A stretch of 64,000 bases of DNA from contig CAZORE010000007.1 of assembly GCA_964581815.1 (NCBI GenBank), positions 46,099 to 110,098 of the forward strand, in the 5' to 3' direction. The notes beneath the pieces are model-generated. The model searched no databases. It was not told where the DNA came from and saw only the letters and a list, made by a program, of their open reading frames with translations. The stretch's first letter is position 1. Each line of letters begins with the position of its first letter. This document shows, in pieces, positions 8,001 to 15,432 of the stretch. Source of the stretch: Trebonia sp964581815 (GTDB taxonomy: Bacteria; Actinomycetota; Actinomycetes; Streptosporangiales; Streptosporangiaceae). The translations under genes were made by a program, and so were the position numbers.

Positions 8001-8786
8001 TCAGTACCGGATCTGCATGGGATCGCTGACGTCGACCCCGCCGTCGATGATGCACACGCCGCCCGTCATGTACGGCGCCTCCTCGCTGAGCAGGAACGCC
8101 ACCAGCGCCGCCACCTCCGCCGCCGTGCCCATGCGGCCTAGCGGCGGATGCGCGCGCAAGGCGTCCACGGCCGCGGCGCCGCCGAGCGATTCGGCCAGCG
8201 GCTGCTGCAGCGGGGTGTCAATGAGCCCGGGCGCGATGACGTTGACCCGCACCCCCAGCGGAGCGCCCTCGATGGCGGCGCTGCGGGCCAGCCCGATGAC
8301 CGCGTGCTTGCTAGCCGTGTATGCCGTGATGGCGGCGCTGGCGCGGAGGCCGGCCAGCGAGCTGGTGACGACCATCGCACCCCCGTGGGATGCGCTGCGG
8401 AAGTAGCGCAGGGCGTCGCGCAGGCCGAGGAACGTGCCGCGCTGGTTGACCGCGATCACGTGGTCGTAGTCCGCGCTCTCGGTCGAGCTGAACGATCCCA
8501 CCGTGCCCGAGATGCCCGCGTTCAGGTGGACGAGGTCCACCCGGCCGAACTCGTCGAGTGCCGCCTGCAGGTAGCGCGCCACGTCAGCCTCACGGGACAC
8601 ATCGGCGGCCACGACGAGAGTCTGGCCGGAACAAGATGCCGCCACCGCGGTGGCGGCGCCCTCGTCCTGGTCGATGAGCACGACATCGCTGCCTTCCGCC
8701 GCCAGGCGGCGTGCGGAAGCGGCGCCGATGCCGCTTCCTGCCCCGGTCACCAGCGCTACCCGGCCGGGGAGCCCGGAGAATGCCAT
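8001..8786 (-). CDS. SDR-family NAD(P)-dependent oxidoreductase
   Basis: 261 residues from ATG 8786, preceded by GGAAG; TTG 8795 in frame is an alternative. It is a classical short-chain dehydrogenase: cofactor motif TGAGSGIG near residue 13, NAG in HLNAGISG, catalytic S in VVTSSLAGL, Y-x-x-x-K in AYTASKHAV, and ITGG-like MTGGVCIIDGG at the end. It is the first gene of the minus-strand operon SDR, SnoaL-like, cleavage oxygenase. The likely role is to oxidise or reduce an alcohol/ketone intermediate of the same aromatic pathway. A promoter with an IclR box lies upstream. Confidence 0.85.
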   Translation of the reverse strand: MAFSGLPGRVALVTGAGSGIGAASARRLAAEGSDVVLIDQDEGAATAVAASCSGQTLVVAADVSREADVARYLQAALDEFGRVDLVHLNAGISGTVGSFSSTESADYDHVIAVNQRGTFLGLRDALRYFRSASHGGAMVVTSSLAGLRASAAITAYTASKHAVIGLARSAAIEGAPLGVRVNVIAPGLIDTPLQQPLAESLGGAAAVDALRAHPPLGRMGTAAEVAALVAFLLSEEAPYMTGGVCIIDGGVDVSDPMQIRY

Positions 8787-8806
8787 GTCTTCCAATCCTG
8801 CGCTGT

Positions 8807-8819
8807 CCTGAAAAACAGG
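8807..8819. promoter_or_regulatory. Module A IclR box 3 (SDR / ABC transporter divergent region)
   Basis: CCTGAAAAACAGG, perfect CCTG-N5-CAGG, and palindromic to 17 bp as GTCCTG-N5-CAGGAC (8805-8821). It sits between the divergent SDR operon and the ABC transporter operon and may control both. Confidence 0.7.
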
Positions 8820-8840
8820 ACTAGTGTTCTGACAAAAAAG

Positions 8841-8868
8841 ACTATAGGCTGCCGCCAGGTTTCGTCAA
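8841..8868 (-). promoter_or_regulatory. Promoter of the SDR operon
   Basis: Minus strand TTGACG (8868-8863), 16-bp spacer, TATAGT (8846-8841). The IclR box at 8807-8819 lies about 22 nt downstream of the -10 box, inside the early transcribed region. Confidence 0.55.
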
Positions 8869-8922
8869 CGACCTGGGCCGATGACAGGACCGGGCAGGAC
8901 CCAACGAAGGGGAGAAACCCGA

Positions 8923-10443
8923 GTGGAGCTTGAGATTCGAGGGCTGCGTAAGCGCTTCGGAGGTGTCACGGCCCTCGACGGGATCGACCTCACCGTCACT
9001 CGGGGTGCAGCCGTCGCGGTCATCGGCCCGAACGGGGCCGGGAAGAGCACGCTGCTCAAGACCATCTCCGGCATCAACCGTCCTGACGAGGGCCACATCA
9101 GTTTCGGTCGGCACCGCCTCGATCGGTTGCCGCCGCAGCGCATCACGCGGCTAGGCGTCGCGCTCGCCCATCAGGTGCCGCGCCCGTTCGGCGGGCTCAC
9201 GGTGCGGGACAACGCACGCGTGGGTGCCATGGCCGCAAGTCCCCGGATGCACCGCGGCGAACTGGACGAGATCCTGGCCCTGTGCCAGCTCGAAGCGAAG
9301 GCGTCCCGGCTGGCCGGCTCGCTGCGCATCCTCGACCTCAAGCGCCTTGAGGTGGCCCGCGCCCTCGCCACCCGTCCGCAACTGCTCATGCTGGACGAGG
9401 TGGCGGCCGGACTTGTCGGCCGCGAGCTCGACGAGGTGATCGAGCTGATCCGCGCCGTGCATGCCAGGGGCGTCACCATCCTCCTGGTCGAGCACATCGA
9501 GCGCGTCGTGCGCGAGATCGTCGGCCAGGTGCTCGTCCTTGACTGGGGTCGCCCGATCGCGCAAGGCAGTCCGGGCCAGATCGCTGCGGACCCCACGGTA
9601 CGCGCTGTGTACCTCGGTGACGCCACCCAGCCCGCGCCTGCCCAGGCCGGCCAGACTCCCAGCGGCAAGGACACGGACGCACTCGTACTTGACGGGGTGA
9701 GCGCAGGCTACGCGGGCCTGGTGGCGCTGCGGGACTTCTCCCTGCGGGTGAAGGCCGGCCAGATCGTGAGCGTGCTTGGCGCTAACGGTGCGGGCAAGTC
9801 GACGCTGTGCGCCACGATCATGGGCACCGTGCCCGCACGGAGCGGATCGGTTCACGCGCTCGGGAAGGACATCACCCGGCTTCCCGTCCACGAGCGGGCT
9901 CGCCTGGGCATCGCCTACTGCCAGGAGGGACGACGCGTCTTCGCCGACCTGTCCGTCGCGGAGAATCTCGCTCTCGGCGCGCCGCTCGCGCTGTCCAAGA
10001 ACGAGCTACGCGACCGCCTTGAGCGCGTGCACGCCGTCTTCCCCGTGCTTGCCGAGCGTGCACGGCAGCGGGCGGGGACGATGTCGGGCGGGCAGCAGCA
10101 GATGCTGGCCGTCGGCCGGGCGCTCATGGCAAATCCGTCGGTGCTGATCTGCGACGAGATTTCCCTCGGCTTGGCCCCGGTCGCCATTGACGCCCTCTAT
10201 GAGGCGCTGACCAGGATCAGCGCGCAGGGAGTCACCATCTTGCTGGTGGAGCAGAACGTACGGCGCGCCCTCTCCATGTCCGACCACGCGGTGGTGCTCT
10301 CCCGCGGCCGGGTCTCCTACACCGGCAGTCCGTCCGGTCTGCTCCGCGACGCCGACCTCGACGCCGCGTACTTCGGCATGGCGGAAGCCTCGACCGCCGC
10401 GTCCGCACCGTCCACTGAACAAGAAAAAGCAGAGGGAGAATAG
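8923..10443 (+). CDS. Fused LivG-LivF ABC transporter ATPase
   Basis: 506 residues from GTG 8923, preceded by GGGGAG. It holds two ATP-binding domains in one chain, which are normally two proteins. The first (about 1-230) is LivG-like: Walker A GPNGAGKST, Walker B LLMLDEV, H-loop LLVEHIE, but the ABC signature is the noncanonical SLRILDLKRLEVARAL. The second (about 250-490) is LivF-like: Walker A GANGAGKST, signature MSGGQQQMLAVGRAL, Walker B VLICDEISLGLAP, H-loop LLVEQNV. It powers a branched-chain-amino-acid/aromatic-acid type importer with the binding protein and permeases that follow. It is the first gene of the operon 8923-14342, 3 nt ahead of the binding-protein gene. Confidence 0.9.
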   Translation: MELEIRGLRKRFGGVTALDGIDLTVTRGAAVAVIGPNGAGKSTLLKTISGINRPDEGHISFGRHRLDRLPPQRITRLGVALAHQVPRPFGGLTVRDNARVGAMAASPRMHRGELDEILALCQLEAKASRLAGSLRILDLKRLEVARALATRPQLLMLDEVAAGLVGRELDEVIELIRAVHARGVTILLVEHIERVVREIVGQVLVLDWGRPIAQGSPGQIAADPTVRAVYLGDATQPAPAQAGQTPSGKDTDALVLDGVSAGYAGLVALRDFSLRVKAGQIVSVLGANGAGKSTLCATIMGTVPARSGSVHALGKDITRLPVHERARLGIAYCQEGRRVFADLSVAENLALGAPLALSKNELRDRLERVHAVFPVLAERARQRAGTMSGGQQQMLAVGRALMANPSVLICDEISLGLAPVAIDALYEALTRISAQGVTILLVEQNVRRALSMSDHAVVLSRGRVSYTGSPSGLLRDADLDAAYFGMAEASTAASAPSTEQEKAEGE

Positions 10444-10445
10444 CT

Positions 10446-11657
10446 ATGCAGGCAATCACGGGACACCGGATCAGACGCAGGTACCTCGCCCTAGGCGTAG
10501 CCGCTGCGGCCCTGCTCGCCGGCTGCGCGAGTAACGCGACCCCCAGCAGCGGCGGCGGCGCCACCAGCTCAGGCCCGGTGCTGATCGGCACCAGCATCGC
10601 ACTGTCCGGTGCGATCGCGCTCCCGCAGATCCGCGACGGCTATGAACTCGCGCTCGCCGACGCGAACGCCAAGGGCGGCATCCAGGTTGACGGCACCAAG
10701 CGGAAGGTGGAGCTCAAGGTCCTCGACAACCGCACCGACACCAGCACGATGCTCCAGCAAGTGCGCACGCTCGTGGTGAACGACCACGTGGTGGCCCTGC
10801 TCGGGTCGTGCTGCCAGCAGAACATCGACATGGAAGCCCAGGCTGACTCGCTGAAGGTGCCGCTGGTGATGGGGGCGCTGCCGGTGGAACTGCTGCCAGC
10901 CGGCAACGGGTACACGTGGGACGCCTTCCAGTCCCTGGCGGACGGGGCCAACGGCTTCTACGCGACCGCGGCCAAGGCGGGCACCAATAAGAAGGTGCTC
11001 ATCGTGACCGACAACGACGCCCAGGGCACGTCAACGGCCCAGCTATGGAGCCAGCTCGGCAAGGCGGCCGGATACGACGTGGTCGCGGTGAAGGCCGTCC
11101 CCTCGGGCACCACGGACTTCTCCAATGTCATCCAGGCTGGCACGTCAGACAAAGCTCAGGTGCTCGTCGCGGCGATGGTCCCGGGTGACTGCTTCGCCAT
11201 GTGGAAGCAGATGAAGGCGCTGAATTACCAGCCGAAGATCGCCATCGGCCTGCAGTGCGCGCAGACCCCCGGCTGGTCCTCGCTCGGCTCGCTCGGCAAC
11301 GGCACGCTGGTGCAGATGAACTGGACTCAGACGGCGGGCCTCCCCGATACCGCTGAGGTCGTCGCGAAGTACAGCAGCAAGTACCCGAACGCTAATGACC
11401 TCGGCTCGGTCGCGCTGGGCTACGCGGAAGCCAGCATTCTGCTTGACGCCATCTCGCGGGCCGGCTCGGCCGCCCCGTCGGCAATCAACAAGGCACTGGC
11501 GAGCACCGATATGTCCACCGCCCTGGGCTCGGTGAAGTTCACCGGCAACAAGAGCGTGACGCCCACCTTCCTCGGCCAGTGGGAGAACGGCACGATCAGC
11601 CAGGTCTGGCCGGCCAAGGGCGGCGGGCCGCTGAGCCCGCTCAGCGGCCTGGGCTGA
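10446..11657 (+). CDS. Liv-type ABC substrate-binding lipoprotein
   Basis: 403 residues from ATG 10446 with GAGGGAGA ahead. It has a lipoprotein signal: basic RIRRRY, a hydrophobic stretch, lipobox L-A-G-C with the lipidated cysteine at residue 27, then a Ser/Gly linker. The rest is a type I periplasmic binding fold of the branched-chain amino acid receptor family (IGTSIALSGAIALPQIRDGYE; later LIVTDNDAQGTS). It should capture the aromatic or carboxylate substrate of module A outside the cell and deliver it to the permeases at 11681 and 12541. The specific ligand is not deducible. Confidence 0.9.
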   Translation: MQAITGHRIRRRYLALGVAAAALLAGCASNATPSSGGGATSSGPVLIGTSIALSGAIALPQIRDGYELALADANAKGGIQVDGTKRKVELKVLDNRTDTSTMLQQVRTLVVNDHVVALLGSCCQQNIDMEAQADSLKVPLVMGALPVELLPAGNGYTWDAFQSLADGANGFYATAAKAGTNKKVLIVTDNDAQGTSTAQLWSQLGKAAGYDVVAVKAVPSGTTDFSNVIQAGTSDKAQVLVAAMVPGDCFAMWKQMKALNYQPKIAIGLQCAQTPGWSSLGSLGNGTLVQMNWTQTAGLPDTAEVVAKYSSKYPNANDLGSVALGYAEASILLDAISRAGSAAPSAINKALASTDMSTALGSVKFTGNKSVTPTFLGQWENGTISQVWPAKGGGPLSPLSGLG

Positions 11658-11680
11658 GCGCGGGACCGGGGAGACGGCTC

Positions 11681-12544
11681 TTGAGCGTCGAAACTCTCGT
11701 CGCGGGCATCCTGACCGGCGGCCTTTATGCCCTGATCGGGCTGGGGATATCTATTGTCTTCGGCGTTCTGGGGATGATGAACCTGGCCCACGGGGAGTTC
11801 GTGATCGGTGGTGCCTACCTCGCGTCGCTGCTTGTGATCGGCGCGGGGTGGGACCCGCTCGCGGTGCTCCCGTTGGCGATGATCGCGATGGCGCTCATCG
11901 CCTACCCGTTGCAGCGGTACCTGCTCACCCCCCTCCTTCGGGCCAGCAAGACAGCGCCCCTGGTAGCGACCTTCGGCCTCCTGCTGCTGGCCGAGGCCCT
12001 GTTCCAGGCCGCGTTCGGCTCTCATCCGAAGAGCCTGCCCGCACCGTACGCGGCGGCCGGGATAGGCCTGTTCGGAATCAGGGTGCAGGCGATCTATGTC
12101 ATCGCCTTCGCCCTCACGGTCGTGCTGTGCACCGCGACGCACCTGCTGCTCACCAAGTCCCGGGCGGGCAGCGCGGTCCGCGCCGCCGCGGCCGACCCGG
12201 AAACGGCGGCCATCTTGGGCATCAACGTCGGCCGGGTGTACGCGATGACGCTGGCCGGCGCCGCGGCGCTCGCGGCGGCGGGCGGCGTCATGACCGGCGT
12301 GGCGCAAAGTTTCACTCCGTCAAGCGGCCTGCCGCTGCTGCTCACCGGCTTCGCCGTGATGGCGCTGGCCGGAATCGGCACGGTCGGCGGAGTCCTCCTG
12401 GCCGGGGTGACACTCGGCGTTCTGCAATCGGTGGCCGTCGCGCTGTTCGGCGGTGGCTGGAGCAACGTGGTCGTATATCTCGCGTTCTTCCTTGTCCTGG
12501 CGATCCGCCCGCAGGGTCTTTTCCGCCGTGGGGCTACCGCATGA
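11681..12544 (+). CDS. LivH-like ABC transporter permease
   Basis: 287 residues from TTG 11681 with GGGGAGA ahead; the longer frame would overlap the binding-protein gene. About eight hydrophobic segments. Family hallmarks are GLYALIGLGISIVFGVLGMMN, NLAHGEFVIGGAYLA and the C-terminal GIGTVGGVLLAGVTLGVLQS. It forms the membrane channel with the LivM-like protein. Its TGA overlaps the next gene's start as ATGA, which indicates translational coupling. Confidence 0.9.
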   Translation: MSVETLVAGILTGGLYALIGLGISIVFGVLGMMNLAHGEFVIGGAYLASLLVIGAGWDPLAVLPLAMIAMALIAYPLQRYLLTPLLRASKTAPLVATFGLLLLAEALFQAAFGSHPKSLPAPYAAAGIGLFGIRVQAIYVIAFALTVVLCTATHLLLTKSRAGSAVRAAAADPETAAILGINVGRVYAMTLAGAAALAAAGGVMTGVAQSFTPSSGLPLLLTGFAVMALAGIGTVGGVLLAGVTLGVLQSVAVALFGGGWSNVVVYLAFFLVLAIRPQGLFRRGATA

Positions 12545-13542
12545 TCCGCCGCCTCGGACCCGCCGCCGTGCTGCTCGCGGTCACGGTGGCGTGTTTCGCC
12601 GTGACGCCAGCGCTGAGCCAGGGAACTCTCAACCTCGGCGTAACGATGCTGACCTACCTCGCGATCGCGCAAGCGTGGAACGTTCTCGCCGGCTACAGCG
12701 GTCAGGTCTCACTGGGCGCGTCCGCGTTCGTGGCCACCGGCGGCTACGCCACCGGCCTGATGCTCGCGCATACGGGTGTCTCCTGGCCGCTCGCGTTCGC
12801 CGGCGCGGCGATTGCCGCGACGGCGCTCGCCGTGCTCTTGTCCGTTCCCCTGCTCCGGCTGCACGGCGATTACTTCGCGATCGGGACGCTGGCCATCTCC
12901 ATCGCCCTCCAGTCGCTGATCAGCAACTGGCCGTGGGCCGGGGGCGCCAGCGGCATCATCCTCCCCGTCGGGGGACTGCCAAGCGGCGGCAAGCTGTTCC
13001 AGGTGGCGGTCATCACCGCGGCCGCCGCGACGGGGGTTACCTTGTACGCCAGGCAGAGCGGCTTCGGCCTGCGGCTCGCGGCGATCCGCGATAACGAAGC
13101 GGCCGCGGCCGGACTTGGCGTATCGGTCTACCGGCACCGGCTGGCCGCGCTGCTTGTGTCGAGCGCGATCACTGGCCTGGCCGGCGCCGTCGTCGCCTTC
13201 CAGTTCGTCGTCGTTTCCCCGGACGGGATAGCCAGCGTGAACTGGAGCCTCAACGCGGTGCTGATGACCATTGTCGGCGGCGCCGGGACGGTGATCGGCC
13301 CGGTCATCGGCGTGCTGATCGTTTACTACGGCCTCACCTGGGAGCTGCAGAACCAGCAGACGTTCTCCCAGGTACTTGAGGGAATTCTGCTCATCGGGGT
13401 GGTCCGCTTCGCCCCTGGCGGCGTATGGCCACTGCTGTGCGCAGGTGCCCGACGAATGAGCGACTCTTGGCGAAGGGACGTCCAGGAGCCCGCCACGGAA
13501 GCCCTCGTGACCGATGACGAGCTGTCAAAGGACCTTGTGTAG
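12541..13542 (+). CDS. LivM-like ABC transporter permease
   Basis: 333 residues from ATG 12541, overlapping the LivH stop by 4 nt. Multi-pass membrane protein with the LivM pattern NVLAGYSGQVSLGASAFVATG, the cytoplasmic EAA-like loop LAAIRDNEAAAAGLGVSVYRHR and the C-terminal GGAGTVIGPVIGVLIVYYG. It ends with a hydrophilic tail. The TAG stop shares one base with the GTG of the following SDR. Confidence 0.9.
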   Translation: MIRRLGPAAVLLAVTVACFAVTPALSQGTLNLGVTMLTYLAIAQAWNVLAGYSGQVSLGASAFVATGGYATGLMLAHTGVSWPLAFAGAAIAATALAVLLSVPLLRLHGDYFAIGTLAISIALQSLISNWPWAGGASGIILPVGGLPSGGKLFQVAVITAAAATGVTLYARQSGFGLRLAAIRDNEAAAAGLGVSVYRHRLAALLVSSAITGLAGAVVAFQFVVVSPDGIASVNWSLNAVLMTIVGGAGTVIGPVIGVLIVYYGLTWELQNQQTFSQVLEGILLIGVVRFAPGGVWPLLCAGARRMSDSWRRDVQEPATEALVTDDELSKDLV

Positions 13543-14342
13543 TGAGCGAGTTCGCTGACGCGGTCGTGCTGGTGACCGGCGCGGGCGGCGGGATTGGCAG
13601 CGCCACCGTCGAACTGCTCCAGGCGCGCGGCGCCACGGTCGTGGCCTTCGGCCCCGCGGCCCCGCGGCTAGCGCAGTTGGCCTCGCTCGAGCGGGTGGTG
13701 ACCGTCGTCGGTGACGCCGCCTCGGACGCTGACGTCGAGCGGGCAGTCGCCACCGCGCTCGGACACGGGGCCCGGCTGGACGCGGTGGTGTGCTGCGCCG
13801 GCATCGGCACGTTCGGCGACGTGCTGGACGCGACCAGCACGTGGCAGGAGACGTTTCGCGGGAACCTCGAAACCGCCTACGTCACGGCACGCGCCACCAT
13901 GCCCGCCCTCATCAGCGCCCGCGGGTCGATTGTGATCGTCTCCTCACTGGCAGGAACCGTGGCCGTGCCGGGATCGGCCGCTTACACGGCATCCAAGCAC
14001 GCACTGATCGGCCTCACCCGATCCCTGGCGGCGGATTTCGGTCCGCGCGGCGTGCGCGCCAACGTGGTCTGTCCCGGCCAGGTACGCACCCAGATGCTCG
14101 ACCGGGTAATGGACGAGCTTGGCGCGAAGGCTGGCCTGGACCGGTCCCATGCGTACGAGCGGGCTGCCGCCCTCACCCCATTGCGGCGCGCCGCCGAGCC
14201 CGCCGAGATCGCCGAGGTAATCGCCTTCCTCGCAGGCCCCCGGTCGTCGGTCATCACGGGCGCGGTGCTCATGGCCGATGGCGGGGTCTCGGCGGTTGAC
14301 CTGAGCCTTAGCAGTCTCACGATGCGATTTCCTGATGCATAA
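13542..14342 (+). CDS. SDR-family oxidoreductase
   Basis: 266 residues from GTG 13542, which overlaps the previous stop (TAGTG). Classical SDR: TGAGGGIG cofactor motif at about residues 12-19, CCAGIG for the NAG motif, catalytic S in VIVSSLAGT, Y-x-x-x-K in AYTASKHAL, and a closing VLMADGGVSAVD. It is the last gene of the Liv-type transporter operon, so it probably acts early on the imported substrate or on a side-chain alcohol. It is only distantly similar to the SDR at 8001-8786, so the two likely take different substrates. Confidence 0.85.
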   Translation: MSEFADAVVLVTGAGGGIGSATVELLQARGATVVAFGPAAPRLAQLASLERVVTVVGDAASDADVERAVATALGHGARLDAVVCCAGIGTFGDVLDATSTWQETFRGNLETAYVTARATMPALISARGSIVIVSSLAGTVAVPGSAAYTASKHALIGLTRSLAADFGPRGVRANVVCPGQVRTQMLDRVMDELGAKAGLDRSHAYERAAALTPLRRAAEPAEIAEVIAFLAGPRSSVITGAVLMADGGVSAVDLSLSSLTMRFPDA

Positions 14343-14380
14343 CGCCTTGGCGTGGCGAGTGCTCGGTTACGCGCATTGCT

Positions 14381-14405
14381 GATACCCTGTCCTGCATGAC
14401 AGGAC
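14381..14405. promoter_or_regulatory. Module A IclR box 4 and leaderless promoter of the IclR gene
   Basis: CCTGCATGACAGG (14391-14403) is a perfect CCTG-N5-CAGG palindrome, 17 bp as GTCCTG-N5-CAGGAC (14389-14405). The ATG of the regulator (14396-14398) is in its centre. GATACC (14381-14386) about 10 nt upstream could be a -10 box, so transcription would begin at or next to the ATG. This predicts a leaderless, autoregulated mRNA. Confidence 0.6.
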
Positions 14406-15190
14406 AGGAGGCGAAGAGTTCCGGTACCTACCGGGAACGGAACTCCACGGCTGACCGGGCCCTGGACATCCTCCTGATGTTTGACGATGAGCACCTGGTC
14501 ATCAGCGCGGCCGAGGTCGTTGCGCTGCTCGGGGTGGCCCGGTCGACGGCGTACCGCTACTTGCAGAGCCTCGTCCAGTCGCAGTTCCTTGAGGAGGCTG
14601 ACGGCCGCGGATACCGGCTCGGACGCCGGGTCCTGGAACTGGCCCGTATCGCCCGGCGAGGGATGGGCCTGTCAGAGATCGCCCGCCCGGTCATGATGCG
14701 GCTGGCGGCCCAGGTCGGCGAGGCGGTCCTCCTCACCCGCCTGGCCGGCTCCACGGTGATCTGCCTGGAGCGCGAAGATGCTGGCACGCGGGTGGTCCGG
14801 ATCTCGTACGAGCGCGGCCAGGTCTTGCCGACCAACGCCGGCGCGTCCGCGCACGCGCTGCTGGCCTGGCTTCCCGAGGCTACGGCCGAGGCCATCCTGG
14901 ACAGCGTGAGCCTGCCAGCTTTCACTGATCGCACGCTGACCGACAAGCACGCCATCATGCGGCGCCTGGCGGAAACCCGGGAGCGGGGCTATTCCATCAG
15001 CCGGGGAGAACTGGACCACGATGTGCTCGGTGTGGCCGCGCCCTTGCGTAATCATGACGGTGACGTGGTCGGGGCCATCAGCGTCGCTGCGATGTCCGCC
15101 CGGGTGCCCGATGAACGGCTTCCCGAGGTGACCCAGGACGTGTGCAAGGCGGCCGAGGAGATCAGCGCCGCCCTGGCCCTGCTGGACTAA
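14396..15190 (+). CDS. IclR-family regulator of module A
   Basis: 264 residues from ATG 14396. The N-terminal winged helix-turn-helix (about residues 20-85) shows ADRALDILLMFDDEHLVIS and STAYRYLQSLVQSQFLEE. The C-terminal IclR effector domain shows TLTDKHAIMRRLAETRERGYS and the typical AAPLRNHDGDVVGAISVAA. Effector domains of this family usually bind aromatic acids or related metabolites. No ribosome-binding site precedes the ATG, which lies in the centre of its own predicted operator. The same palindrome occurs before the VOC dioxygenase, the hydroxylase and the SDR/ABC region, so this protein is the natural candidate regulator of 3.6-14.3 kb. Confidence 0.9.
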   Translation: MTGQEAKSSGTYRERNSTADRALDILLMFDDEHLVISAAEVVALLGVARSTAYRYLQSLVQSQFLEEADGRGYRLGRRVLELARIARRGMGLSEIARPVMMRLAAQVGEAVLLTRLAGSTVICLEREDAGTRVVRISYERGQVLPTNAGASAHALLAWLPEATAEAILDSVSLPAFTDRTLTDKHAIMRRLAETRERGYSISRGELDHDVLGVAAPLRNHDGDVVGAISVAAMSARVPDERLPEVTQDVCKAAEEISAALALLD

Positions 15191-15432
15191 CCGCACCAGG
15201 CATATCCCCGCTGAGCAGGCCCCTCGCCGGGCGGGTATTCGTCATCTTCTTTCCTCCCAGATGGACCGCCTCGCCGGGCGGGTCTGGCTGGATGACGGAC
15301 AGCACTGTCAGATCTTTCTTCCGGGCTGCTGCGGCCACGATGTCCGTCCGGCTGGCTGCCGTTCGTCAGATAATCGAAGCTGGCTGGTGATATGGGACGA
15401 TTGTCAGGCTCACGGGCAAGGAAGGGCGGAGC
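15191..15432. other. 242-bp intergenic region with a palindrome and a 15-nt direct repeat
   Basis: No gene is supported here. CCTCGCCGGGCGGGT occurs twice (15222-15236 and 15269-15283). GACAG-CA-CTGTC (15298-15309) is a perfect 12-bp palindrome that could be an operator for the downstream FAD monooxygenase. Neither IclR motif of the flanking modules is present. Confidence 0.45.

Noticed and set aside
8881..8922. ATG 8881 as start of the fused ATPase
   Set aside because: GTG 8923 has a GGGGAG site at the right distance and directly precedes the conserved first strand of the ATPase.
15222..15283. 15-nt direct repeat as an operator pair
   Set aside because: Both copies are simple GC-rich text at 47-bp spacing with no symmetry; listed only as part of the intergenic description.
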